Source: Shewanella electrica
Lineage (GTDB): Bacteria; Pseudomonadota; Gammaproteobacteria; Enterobacterales; Shewanellaceae
Direction of reading: 5' to 3'
Assembly (NCBI RefSeq): GCF_022321485.1
Contig: NZ_JAKOGG010000014.1
Coordinates: forward strand, 1-64,000
DNA length: 64,000 nucleotides
Shown here: piece by piece, positions 27,174 through 35,206 of the stretch
Numbering within the stretch: the first letter of the stretch is position 1
How the letters are laid out: the number at the start of each line of letters is the position of its first letter
The notes under the pieces: generated by a model
Told to the model about the DNA's origin: nothing
Databases searched by the model: none
What the model saw: the letters and a program-made list of their open reading frames with translations, nothing else
Made by a program: the position numbers and the translations under genes

Positions 27174-28048
27174 GCGGCTTTTCCTCGATTAACGACTTTG
27201 GTCTGTTGATAGGCTTTCGCGACCGTTTTGAGAATGTTTTCGGCATCCAGATATTTAAACTGCCCCTCGAATTTAAGCTTGAATTGCGCGACCACTTTCT
27301 GCTCACCATCTAGGGTGACGATTTTACAGCCCGGCGCCAACTTGCCATCGCGGCGCACGTAACGTTGCGGATTTAAGCCGAGATCGACTCGTATCAGGCG
27401 ACGGCCTTTATATTTCACTTTGGTTTTGCGCTTCCCGCTGCGGCTGATCTGCTTGCGCTCTCGTTTACAGATCACATCATGTACGCGCACGTTGAGGGTA
27501 TTGCCGTCCTTTAGTTTGGCAGACAGCTGCACCAACGGTACTTGGTAAAATTCCAGTTTGGTGTTTTTGCCATCTTGCTCTTTGGCAGTGACTGCCCGCT
27601 TTTCTAGTGGGCGCACGTCTAGCTTTAATTTGATGTAGCGCGTCTCGAGCGCTAGCACCTGAAACACTTTAACCAAGCCAGTGCGAATGTTGTTGTCGAC
27701 ATCTTTTCTATTACAGCTGCCAAAGCGATAACAGCTAAATAAAAACACTGCCAACAATCCCCAGATGATGGGGCTATAGCGGCTACCGAAAAATACAAAC
27801 AGCGACACAACAAACAATATCAACGACCAAAAGCGCAGATGGCGGTAGATGCGACGTAGATCTGAACCAACAACATCCAGCACGATGAGCCGTTGGAAGA
27901 ACTTCTGCCAATACGTCGTTGAGTGGCTTGCATCCAACTGTTGGCTTTTAACAAACTCTTGCTCTTCAGGCGTCAGTGCTTGGTAGGATTTTTTGAGCCG
28001 TCGGTAATGGCTCTCGGCGTTAAATAGGTTCACTGGCGAGGCATTCAT
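27170..28048 (-). CDS. Hypothetical membrane protein of the glycosyltransferase cluster
   Basis: A 292-residue protein with an N-terminal soluble part (about 1-70), two adjacent membrane helices (LILFVVSLFVFFGS and WGLLAVFLFSCYRF, about 75-110) and a strongly basic C domain rich in Lys and Arg (about 115-292), probably cytoplasmic. The basic domain could interact with an anionic polymer or lipid surface, but that is speculation. Its first 29 bp overlap the end of the GT4 gene upstream and its stop overlaps the next start. Confidence 0.7.
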   Translation of the reverse strand: MNASPVNLFNAESHYRRLKKSYQALTPEEQEFVKSQQLDASHSTTYWQKFFQRLIVLDVVGSDLRRIYRHLRFWSLILFVVSLFVFFGSRYSPIIWGLLAVFLFSCYRFGSCNRKDVDNNIRTGLVKVFQVLALETRYIKLKLDVRPLEKRAVTAKEQDGKNTKLEFYQVPLVQLSAKLKDGNTLNVRVHDVICKRERKQISRSGKRKTKVKYKGRRLIRVDLGLNPQRYVRRDGKLAPGCKIVTLDGEQKVVAQFKLKFEGQFKYLDAENILKTVAKAYQQTKVVNRGKAA

Positions 28049-29276
28049 TGTGGGTCCTTTTCAATGACGAATGTTGTGGTAATAGATGTTGGTAGTGATG
28101 GCGCAATTGCTGGTTGATGGCCGGCCATTGGAAGTGTTGCTTGATATGCGCCAAGCCGTTGCGTCCCATCTGCTGTGCGAGTTCTGGCTGTGTTAGCAAT
28201 CGAATACAGGCGCGGGCTAACTCAGATGGGCGGGATGGTGGGACTAGCAGCCCGTGTTGCGGCGCTTGTAGTAGTTCATGCACGACCGGTAAATCTGCGG
28301 CAATAACCGCCGTTGCGCAGGCCATGGATTCAATTATTTTCAACGGACAACAGCCTTGCTGCATATTGCGTTGGCAAGCAATTAGTGGCGCAATGGAAGC
28401 CGTGGCTTGCATTATCTTGGGTCTAAGTTCGGCTTGGCTTAAGCCGAAATACACCTTGACCACGTGCTCAAGGTTCAACTGACGAATGTGCTGTTTGACT
28501 TGTCGTGCTTGGCGATTATCGAGCGACAAACATAGGTCGAGTTGCACGGGCAGTTGCTGGTTGATGATCACCATGGCATGCAGCAGATGATTCAATCCTT
28601 GCCAACGCTGCGCGCCACCAAAATAGATCAACCGCGGTGGCTCGGCGTTAACCGCTGCCTGTTTGGCCTCTAGTTGTTGGTCAGTGATAACATCCGCGCC
28701 GTTTGGCAAATAATGTACTGGCGTGTTGGTAAGAAGTCTGAGCTTAGCTTGGGTGAGTTTTGATGGCGTGATAATAACGTCGGCGCCATCCAAACAGCGC
28801 TGTTCCCACTGCTTAATGGCGGCAATGGTGGTTGGCGGCAGTGCGATATGCATCGGCAGTTCAATGCTGGGCAGGGCATTTACTTCATAAACGAGGGCTA
28901 GCTCGGGGTGCTGCTGTTTGAAATCGACTAACGGTACACCCGCCCAAGGATCGCGAAAGTGGGCGATGTGCAGGCCTTGCCCACGTTGTTGCAACACACT
29001 CGCCAGCTGTTCGCTGTAAGCCATCGCTTTAGCCAGCACATTATTGCTGTCACTGACTACCGGACTGCGCAGCAAGGTAACGCTAGCATCGCGTAGCTGT
29101 TCCTGCTCTAGCGTCGGCATGTCATGATCGCCCGCCACATACAACAAGCCATCGCCACAATAATTGAATAGCGTAGCGGCCATCTGGCGAATATGAGTGG
29201 TGGCACCTTTGGGCAGGGGAAAACGGTCAAACGCCGCATATAGGCTGGTAAATTGCGGGAGGGGTGAACTTATCAT
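28020..29276 (-). CDS. GT4-family glycosyltransferase, first gene of the cluster
   Basis: A 418-residue GT-B enzyme. The N domain has KGATTHIRQMAATLF and HFRDPWAGVPL; the C domain has RLIYFGGAQRWQGLNHLLHAM and, at the EX7E-like site, CCPLKIIESMACATAVIAADLPVVHELL. It belongs to GT4 but is clearly different from the second GT4 in the cluster. It starts 50 bp after yfaE on the same strand, with no terminator between, so it could be read from the nrdA promoter. The acceptor is unknown. Confidence 0.83.
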   Translation of the reverse strand: MISSPLPQFTSLYAAFDRFPLPKGATTHIRQMAATLFNYCGDGLLYVAGDHDMPTLEQEQLRDASVTLLRSPVVSDSNNVLAKAMAYSEQLASVLQQRGQGLHIAHFRDPWAGVPLVDFKQQHPELALVYEVNALPSIELPMHIALPPTTIAAIKQWEQRCLDGADVIITPSKLTQAKLRLLTNTPVHYLPNGADVITDQQLEAKQAAVNAEPPRLIYFGGAQRWQGLNHLLHAMVIINQQLPVQLDLCLSLDNRQARQVKQHIRQLNLEHVVKVYFGLSQAELRPKIMQATASIAPLIACQRNMQQGCCPLKIIESMACATAVIAADLPVVHELLQAPQHGLLVPPSRPSELARACIRLLTQPELAQQMGRNGLAHIKQHFQWPAINQQLRHHYQHLLPQHSSLKRTHNECLASEPI

Positions 29277-29326
29277 TTACAGCAACTACTTAACGTCCTT
29301 GTTGGGATGGCTCTGCGCCATCGAGT

Positions 29327-29668
29327 CTAGGCGTACTTGTCCTGATATACCGGCGGCATATCGGCGCCTTCGGTGGTGATGTCGAGATCTAAGTCTTCGT
29401 TGGGGATACAGCAGCAGGGCAGACATTCATCCGCGGCCAACTCCGCCAAAGGTTCAATCAGATATTTTACTGAACCTTGGCGAACTTTGGTGCGGCATGC
29501 GCCGCAGAAACCACTGCGGCACTCAGAAAAAATACGCACATGTTTACTCTCAAGAATTTCAAGCAGCGTTTGCTGCTCCTGCTGCCAATTCCATAGCAGC
29601 AGGGGTTCACCTTGTAAGTAAACGATAGGGCGCTTTTTAAAGATCAAAGTCGGAGAACTCATTTTCAT
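29327..29668 (-). CDS. yfaE: 2Fe-2S ferredoxin YfaE, NrdB diferric-tyrosyl cofactor maintenance
   Basis: A 113-residue plant-type ferredoxin. The cluster ligands are [12 protein letters not shown] (Cys-x4-Cys-x2-Cys) and a fourth Cys in ECLPCCCIP about 30 residues on. E. coli YfaE restores the iron-tyrosyl radical cofactor of NrdB, and the gene order nrdA-nrdB-yfaE is the same here. The start region overlaps the nrdB end by 32 bp (26 bp if the second Met is used), so coupling is likely. Confidence 0.93.
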   Translation of the reverse strand: MKMSSPTLIFKKRPIVYLQGEPLLLWNWQQEQQTLLEILESKHVRIFSECRSGFCGACRTKVRQGSVKYLIEPLAELAADECLPCCCIPNEDLDLDITTEGADMPPVYQDKYA

Positions 29669-30767
29669 CTACGGCTGCATCAATCTGACCAACGAGATAT
29701 GAAGAAACTTCCACTTCCTGTGGTGCGACTTGTACTGAATCACTTTCCAACCAGTTTTTCATCCATGGCAATGGATTACTGCGCTGCTGGTATGGCTGCG
29801 CCAAGTTAACTGACTTCATCCGTTCGTTAGTGATGTACTCAACGTAATGGCACAAAATCGCTTCATTCAAACCGATCATGGAACCATCTCTAAACAGATA
29901 CTGTGCCCACGCTTTCTCTTGTTCAGCGGCGCGGAAGAAAATGTCATACGCTTCTTGCTCGCACTCTTTGGTGATTTCACCCATTTCTGGGTCATCACGA
30001 CCCGCTTGCATCAAGTTGATGATGTGCTGAGTGGAGTTGAGGTGCAGTGCTTCGTCACGCGCAATCAAGCGGATGATTTTGGCGTTACCTTCCATCAAAC
30101 GGCGTTCAGCAAACGCAAATGAGCAAGCAAAGCTGACGTAGAAACGGATCGCTTCCAACGCGTTAACTGACATCATGCACAGATACAGCGCTTTTTTCAG
30201 CTCACGCAGTGTCACGCTAACTTGTTCACCGTTGAATTCAAGCGTGCCTTCACCATGCAGATGGTAATACTGCGTCATGTTGATCAAACGGTCGTAGTAG
30301 TTAGCGATATCGCCCGCGCGTTTGAGGATCTCAGTGTTCACTACGATATCGTCGAACACTTCTGAAGGATTATTCACGATGTTGCGAATAATGTGCGTAT
30401 ACGAACGGCTGTGGATGGTTTCCGAGAAAGACCAAGTCTCAATCCATGTTTCCAACTCTGGCAGTGATACCAGCGGCAAAAACGCCACGTTAGGAGAACG
30501 GCCTTGGATAGAGTCGAGCAAGGTTTGGTATTTCAGGTTCGACAAAAAGATATGCTTTTCATGCTCAGGCAACGACGCAAAGTCGATTTTATCGCGTGAC
30601 ACATCCACTTCTTCTGGGCGCCAGAAGAAAGACAGCTGTTTTTCAATCAGCTTTTCAAACACTTCATATTTTTGTTGGTCGTAACGCGCAACGTTAACGG
30701 CTTGACCGAAGAACATCGGTTCGCGAGTCGCGTCGTTCGGCGTTTGACAGAAAATCGAATAAGCCAT
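29637..30767 (-). CDS. nrdB: Ribonucleoside-diphosphate reductase class Ia, beta subunit
   Basis: A 376-residue protein holding the diferric centre and the tyrosyl radical that starts nucleotide reduction in NrdA. Motifs: [16 protein letters not shown] with the radical Tyr, and [12 protein letters not shown] with iron ligands. Length matches E. coli NrdB (376). The start [12 protein letters not shown] (ATG 30765-30767) is chosen over a codon five residues upstream. It lies 54 bp after nrdA; a stable GC hairpin sits in that gap. Confidence 0.97.
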   Translation of the reverse strand: MAYSIFCQTPNDATREPMFFGQAVNVARYDQQKYEVFEKLIEKQLSFFWRPEEVDVSRDKIDFASLPEHEKHIFLSNLKYQTLLDSIQGRSPNVAFLPLVSLPELETWIETWSFSETIHSRSYTHIIRNIVNNPSEVFDDIVVNTEILKRAGDIANYYDRLINMTQYYHLHGEGTLEFNGEQVSVTLRELKKALYLCMMSVNALEAIRFYVSFACSFAFAERRLMEGNAKIIRLIARDEALHLNSTQHIINLMQAGRDDPEMGEITKECEQEAYDIFFRAAEQEKAWAQYLFRDGSMIGLNEAILCHYVEYITNERMKSVNLAQPYQQRSNPLPWMKNWLESDSVQVAPQEVEVSSYLVGQIDAAVDENEFSDFDL

Positions 30768-30787
30768 AATCCATTCTTCCAAACAGT

Positions 30788-30806
30788 CGGGGCCAACTTG
30801 GCCCCG
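30788..30806 (-). other. Hairpin between nrdA and nrdB
   Basis: CGGGGCCAA (30788-30796), one base, then TTGGCCCCG (30798-30806) form an almost perfect palindrome in the 54-bp gap. No U run follows on the minus strand, so it is not a simple terminator; it may be an RNA-processing or stability element. Confidence 0.6.
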
Positions 30807-30821
30807 TTAGTATTTTATCTA

Positions 30822-33110
30822 TTAAATCTTACATGCACCGCCGGCACAGCTATCGTCTTCTTTCTCGACGGCAGCAAAATCGTCGTGCTTATCAGAAGCA
30901 CCATCACGGGTGTTATGATAATACAAGGTCTTCACGCCAAGCTTGTAGGCAGTTAACAAATCTTTCAGCAACAGCTGCATCGGTACTTTGCCGCTTTCGT
31001 GCTTCGATGGGTCATAGTTGGTGTTAGCAGAGATCGATTGGTCGATAAACTTCTGCATAATGCCCACCAATTGCAAGTAACCATCGTTGCTTGGCATCTG
31101 CCACAGCAGCTCGTAGTTTTCACGCAACTGTTCAAAATCTGGTACGACTTGCTTCAATTGACCATCTTTAGATGCTTTAACGCTGATCAGGCCGCGCGGT
31201 GGCTCAATACCGTTGGTGGCGTTAGAGATCTGTGACGATGTCTCTGATGGCATCAGCGCAGACAGGGTAGAGTTACGCAAACCGTACTCTTTAATGTCGT
31301 TGCGCAGTTGTTCCCAATCCATGTGCAGTGGTTCAGACACAATTTTGTCTAAGTCACGCTTGTAAGTGTCGATTGGCAAAATGCCTTTAGCGTAAGTGGT
31401 TTCATTGAACAGTGGGCAAGCGCCTTGTTCTTTGGCTAACTTCATTGACGCTTTCAGCAAGTAGTACTGAATTGCTTCAAAGGTGCGGTGAGTCAGGTTG
31501 TTACCGCTACCATCAGAATATTTCACACCGTGCTTCGCTAAGTAGTTAGCAAAGTTGATCACACCGATACCTAAAGTACGGCGGTTCATTGATGCGGTGT
31601 GTGCTGCTGGGATTGGGTAATCCTGATAATCCAGCAAACTATCCAATGCACGTACGGCCAAATCAGCTAAGCCTTCAATTTCATTCAAATCAGAAATTGC
31701 GCCCAAGTTCAATGCTGACAGGGTACACAATGCGATTTCACCGTTAGGATCATTCACATCGTTCAATGGTTTTGTTGGCAGTGCAATTTCCAAACACAGG
31801 TTAGATTGACGTACAGGTGCTACCTGTGGGTCAAACGGGCTGTGAGTGTTGCAGTGGTCGACGTTTTGAATGTAGATACGACCGGTAGAGGCACGTTCCT
31901 GCATCATTAATGAGAACAGTTCCACTGCACGCAGTGTGCGTTTGCGAATCGCTGGGTCTTGCTCATATTGCACGTACAAACGTTCAAATTCCGCTTGATC
32001 AGCAAAGAATGCATCGTACAAACCTGGCACGTCTGATGGGCTAAACAGGGTGATGTTTTCGCCTTTGATCAAACGCTGATACATCAGCTTGTTGATCTGT
32101 ACGCCGTAGTCCAAGTGACGGATACGGTTGTCGTCAACACCACGGTTGTTTTTCAGTACCAGCAGTGATTCAACTTCCAAGTGCCACATTGGGTAGAACA
32201 GGGTTGCTGCGCCGCCGCGAACACCGCCTTGCGAGCATGACTTAACCGCCGTTTGGAAGTGCTTATAAAATGGGATACAACCGGTATGGAATGCTTCACC
32301 ACCACGGATTGGGCTGCCCAGCGCGCGGATACGCCCCGCGTTGATACCGATACCTGCGCGTTGGCTAACGTATTTCACAATCGCAGAAGAGGTGGCGTTG
32401 ATAGAATCTAAGCTATCACCAGTTTCAATCAATACGCATGAGCTGAACTGACGCGTTGGCGTACGCACACCGGCCATGATTGGCGTTGGCAGTGAAATCT
32501 TAAAGGTCGATACCGCATCGTAGAAATCACGAATGTATTGCAGACGTGTTTCTTTTGGATAACGGGCAAACAAGCAAGCAGCCACCAGAATGTAGAGGAA
32601 CTGCGCACTTTCGTAGACTTCGTGAGTCACGCGGTTTTGCACCAGATATTTACCTTCCAACTGCTTAACGGCAGCGTAAGAGAAGGTCATATCGCGCCAG
32701 TGGTCGATATAACTATCGAGGATATCCAGCTCTTCAGCGGTATAGTCTTGCAGAATGTGTTGATCGTATTTGCCCAGCTCAACCAATTTAGTCACGTGAT
32801 CACGCAGCTTTGGTGGCTCAAATTGACCGAAGGCTTTTTTGCGCAGGTGGAAAATCGCCAAACGCGCCGCCAAGAATTGATAATCTGGTGACTCTGGCGA
32901 GATCAAGTCCGCTGCAGCTTTGATGATGGTTTCATGGATGGCTTCGGTAGGAATACCATCGTAAAACTGCAGGTGAGACCGCAGTTCCACTTCTGATACA
33001 GATACGTTAGAAAGATCTTCTGCTGCCCAAGTGATCACACGATGGATCTTGTCCAGATCAATCACTTCACGTGCGCCACTGCGCTTAGTCACGGTCATAT
33101 TGCTATTCAT
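30822..33110 (-). CDS. nrdA: Ribonucleoside-diphosphate reductase class Ia, alpha subunit
   Basis: A 762-residue catalytic subunit that reduces all four NDPs to dNDPs. It has the N-terminal ATP-cone (about 5-95) for activity control, the active-site cysteines in QFSSCVLIE, SNLCLEIALPTKPL and GEIALCTLSALNLG, and the C-terminal thioredoxin-reducible pair in DSCAGGACKI. Length matches E. coli NrdA (761). The upstream region carries an NrdR box and a perfect FNR-type site (see 33259 and 33283). Confidence 0.98.
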   Translation of the reverse strand: MNSNMTVTKRSGAREVIDLDKIHRVITWAAEDLSNVSVSEVELRSHLQFYDGIPTEAIHETIIKAAADLISPESPDYQFLAARLAIFHLRKKAFGQFEPPKLRDHVTKLVELGKYDQHILQDYTAEELDILDSYIDHWRDMTFSYAAVKQLEGKYLVQNRVTHEVYESAQFLYILVAACLFARYPKETRLQYIRDFYDAVSTFKISLPTPIMAGVRTPTRQFSSCVLIETGDSLDSINATSSAIVKYVSQRAGIGINAGRIRALGSPIRGGEAFHTGCIPFYKHFQTAVKSCSQGGVRGGAATLFYPMWHLEVESLLVLKNNRGVDDNRIRHLDYGVQINKLMYQRLIKGENITLFSPSDVPGLYDAFFADQAEFERLYVQYEQDPAIRKRTLRAVELFSLMMQERASTGRIYIQNVDHCNTHSPFDPQVAPVRQSNLCLEIALPTKPLNDVNDPNGEIALCTLSALNLGAISDLNEIEGLADLAVRALDSLLDYQDYPIPAAHTASMNRRTLGIGVINFANYLAKHGVKYSDGSGNNLTHRTFEAIQYYLLKASMKLAKEQGACPLFNETTYAKGILPIDTYKRDLDKIVSEPLHMDWEQLRNDIKEYGLRNSTLSALMPSETSSQISNATNGIEPPRGLISVKASKDGQLKQVVPDFEQLRENYELLWQMPSNDGYLQLVGIMQKFIDQSISANTNYDPSKHESGKVPMQLLLKDLLTAYKLGVKTLYYHNTRDGASDKHDDFAAVEKEDDSCAGGACKI

Positions 33111-33258
33111 GGAGTCTAGCCCTAATCAATTTTCTTATAGTGATGGCTCGCACCATCTAACTTCCGATGTAAACAAAAAGCACTAAAACGGCCGTTAATC
33201 GGCCATCTCTGTTTAATTCGTTTGGTAGTACAAGTCTAGTGCCTGTACTGAGGATTGC

Positions 33259-33274
33259 ACACTACATATAGTGT
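33259..33274. promoter_or_regulatory. NrdR box upstream of nrdA
   Basis: ACACTACATATAGTGT matches the NrdR consensus acaCwAtATaTwGtgt apart from one central base. NrdR represses ribonucleotide reductase genes when dATP is high. It lies about 150 bp before the nrdA start. NrdR normally binds two boxes about 31 bp apart; a good second copy is not visible. Confidence 0.72.
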
Positions 33275-33282
33275 GTCTAAAT

Positions 33283-33296
33283 TTGATATACATCAA
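33283..33296. promoter_or_regulatory. FNR/EtrA-type site upstream of nrdA
   Basis: TTGAT-atac-ATCAA is a perfect FNR consensus site, 23 bp centre-to-centre from the NrdR box. In leftward transcription a -35-like TTGATG overlaps it and a -10-like ACTATA overlaps the NrdR box, so both sites would be placed to repress. EtrA is the FNR homologue of Shewanella. Confidence 0.68.
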
Positions 33297-33515
33297 GATA
33301 ATGAGGTTGAGGGGGATTTGCAAGTACCAAGACGGAGCATATCTTGTGGATATCTTGGCTATCTTTCCTCTCACATTTCAGCTAGCCCCGTCAATACGCG
33401 GGATTGCGGTTGATGGTCAAAATAGCCGCGGTTAAATAAAAAGATTTCGATCGCCAAAATTTGCAGCAGATGTGACAAGATCGTGCATCGATCGCGGTCG
33501 CTATCTGCCGCTAAA

Positions 33516-34181
33516 TTAGCTGAGATACGTTAACAGTTGCGTCGGGTGAGTGAGTGCAATATCTGCCCCCCACGCATCCGGTTGGTCATGCTCGGCAAGA
33601 TAGCCCCATAACGCCACAGCACTGGGCATAGCGCTATTTTTGGCAGCCACAATATCGCGTTCGGCATCGCCCAGATAGAGGATGTTGTTAGTTGGCAGTT
33701 GCAACTGCTGCGCCGCTAATAACATCGGTTGTACATCTGGTTTACGAAAGCGGGTGCTATCGGCGCTAATAATCGTGCCGAGTTGCTGAGTTAACCCCAG
33801 CTTTTGCAACAGCGGGCGGGTAAAACGTGCGGGTTTGTTGGTTACCACGCCAACTTTCAAGTTTTGGGCGGTAGCCAAAGTGAGTAATTCAGCTATGCCA
33901 TCGAACAACACCGCCGCATCGCCGTTAACACTGTGATAGTGCTCCAGCAGCGCTAGTCTGAGCGTTTCGGTCATCTCCGCATCGAGCTGTGGCTGTGCGG
34001 TTCTGACGAGTCCAAGTGAGCCGTGAGAGGCGACCGAGGTCAGTGTGGCTTCATCAGCCAAACAGGGGAGTTGATACTGAGCTAAAGCTAGATACAGCGC
34101 CTGAATCAAATCTGGCGCTGTATCGACCAGCGTGCCATCCAGATCAAATAACAGGCCTTGGATTTTCGGCAACGCGGTCAT
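33516..34181 (-). CDS. gph: HAD-family phosphoglycolate phosphatase
   Basis: A 221-residue HAD hydrolase with the nucleophile motif FDLDGTLVDTAPDL (about 12-25), VVTNKPARF (motif II) and LYLGDAERDIVAAKNS (motif IV). Phosphoglycolate phosphatase salvages 2-phosphoglycolate formed from DNA 3'-end repair. It starts 4 bp after the ubiG stop, so the two are co-transcribed. Exact substrate is inferred; in some genomes this neighbour of ubiG is named mupP. Confidence 0.85.
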   Translation of the reverse strand: MTALPKIQGLLFDLDGTLVDTAPDLIQALYLALAQYQLPCLADEATLTSVASHGSLGLVRTAQPQLDAEMTETLRLALLEHYHSVNGDAAVLFDGIAELLTLATAQNLKVGVVTNKPARFTRPLLQKLGLTQQLGTIISADSTRFRKPDVQPMLLAAQQLQLPTNNILYLGDAERDIVAAKNSAMPSAVALWGYLAEHDQPDAWGADIALTHPTQLLTYLS

Positions 34182-34185
34182 AGCT

Positions 34186-34896
34186 CTATCCTTGTTTTTG
34201 GCAGGCGATCATGTAATTCACTTCAAGGTTAGCTGTGTAGGAAAACACTGAAGTGATTGGGTTGTATTTGATACCGATGGCATCACGGCAATGCAGATCT
34301 GTTTGTTCCACCATATCGATAAGCTCGGATGGGCGAATAAACTTATCATGTTGATGGGTGCCCACTGGCAGCATCTTCATAACGTACTCGGCGGCAACAA
34401 TGGTTTGCAGCCATGACATCACATTGCGGTTGATCGTAGAGAAGAACACCCAACCGTCATTTGCCACCATATCGCAGCACGCTCGAATCACTGACAGCGG
34501 ATCGGGCACGTGTTCCAACATCTCCATGCAGGTCACGACATCGTAAGCACCTTGATGATTTTGCGCATGTTCTTCGGCTGTGATCTGCAGATAATCGATG
34601 CTGACGCCTTTTTCTAAAGCATGCAGACGAGCCACTTCCAGCGGTTCATGCCCCATGTCGAGCCCGGTAACTTTTGCACCGATGCGTGCCATGCTTTCCG
34701 CTAAAATACCGCCGCCACAACCCACATCAAGCACTTGCTTGTCAAATATGCCGTTTGACTTCAGATCGATGTAATTAAGACGCAATGGGTTCAGCTCATG
34801 CAGTGGTTTAAATTCTCCTTGCGGATCCCACCATCCGGCCGCCATATTTTCAAACTTTGCAATCTCTTGCGGATCAACATTGGCATTCTGGGACAT
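34186..34896 (-). CDS. ubiG: Ubiquinone biosynthesis O-methyltransferase
   Basis: A 236-residue SAM-dependent methyltransferase that carries out both O-methylations in ubiquinone synthesis. Motif I is [19 protein letters not shown] (about 60-78), preceded by [18 protein letters not shown], the UbiG N-terminal signature. Length is close to E. coli UbiG (240). It is divergent from gyrA, as in E. coli. Confidence 0.95.
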   Translation of the reverse strand: MSQNANVDPQEIAKFENMAAGWWDPQGEFKPLHELNPLRLNYIDLKSNGIFDKQVLDVGCGGGILAESMARIGAKVTGLDMGHEPLEVARLHALEKGVSIDYLQITAEEHAQNHQGAYDVVTCMEMLEHVPDPLSVIRACCDMVANDGWVFFSTINRNVMSWLQTIVAAEYVMKMLPVGTHQHDKFIRPSELIDMVEQTDLHCRDAIGIKYNPITSVFSYTANLEVNYMIACQKQG

Positions 34897-35206
34897 GTAA
34901 CTTACTCGATTCCTCTCGAAAAATAGGGGGTCATTATAACCTTATCTGGCTATGGCTTTACTAGATCAATTGGACTAATTGACTGGAGGCTTTATGGAAA
35001 ACTGCGCAAATTATTAGCATGGTGCATCATAGGCAACTCCCTGATTGCACATTAATTCATCTAATCTGTGTGATTTGTGGCACCTCAGCATGATCAGAGC
35101 TTACCAGTGGGCAGAACTGTGGTAGAATCCAAAATCACGTTTTTCAGGCTCGGCAATGACAAGGAATTAATCAGTTGTCAGCTATTACAAGGGGATCGAG
35201 CAGTTT
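34897..35206. other. 310-bp divergent promoter region between ubiG and gyrA
   Basis: No gene is seen. It carries the candidate gyrA promoter at 35101-35128; the ubiG promoter was not pinned down. Confidence 0.55.
35101..35128 (+). promoter_or_regulatory. Candidate gyrA promoter with extended -10
   Basis: TTACCA (35101-35106), a 16-bp spacer ending in TGG, and TAGAAT (35123-35128). The TGn before the -10 is the extended -10 element. It would give a leader of about 70 nt. Confidence 0.5.

Larger units (their letters stand above)
33111..33515. other. 405-bp intergenic region between gph and nrdA
   Basis: Besides the NrdR and FNR-type sites it contains the inverted repeat GGCCG-ttaat-CGGCC (33190-33204) in the presumed nrdA leader. 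No gene is seen. Confidence 0.6.

Noticed and set aside
33228-33243. Second NrdR box 31 bp from the first
   Set aside because: The sequence at the expected place matches only the left half of the consensus, so it is not called.
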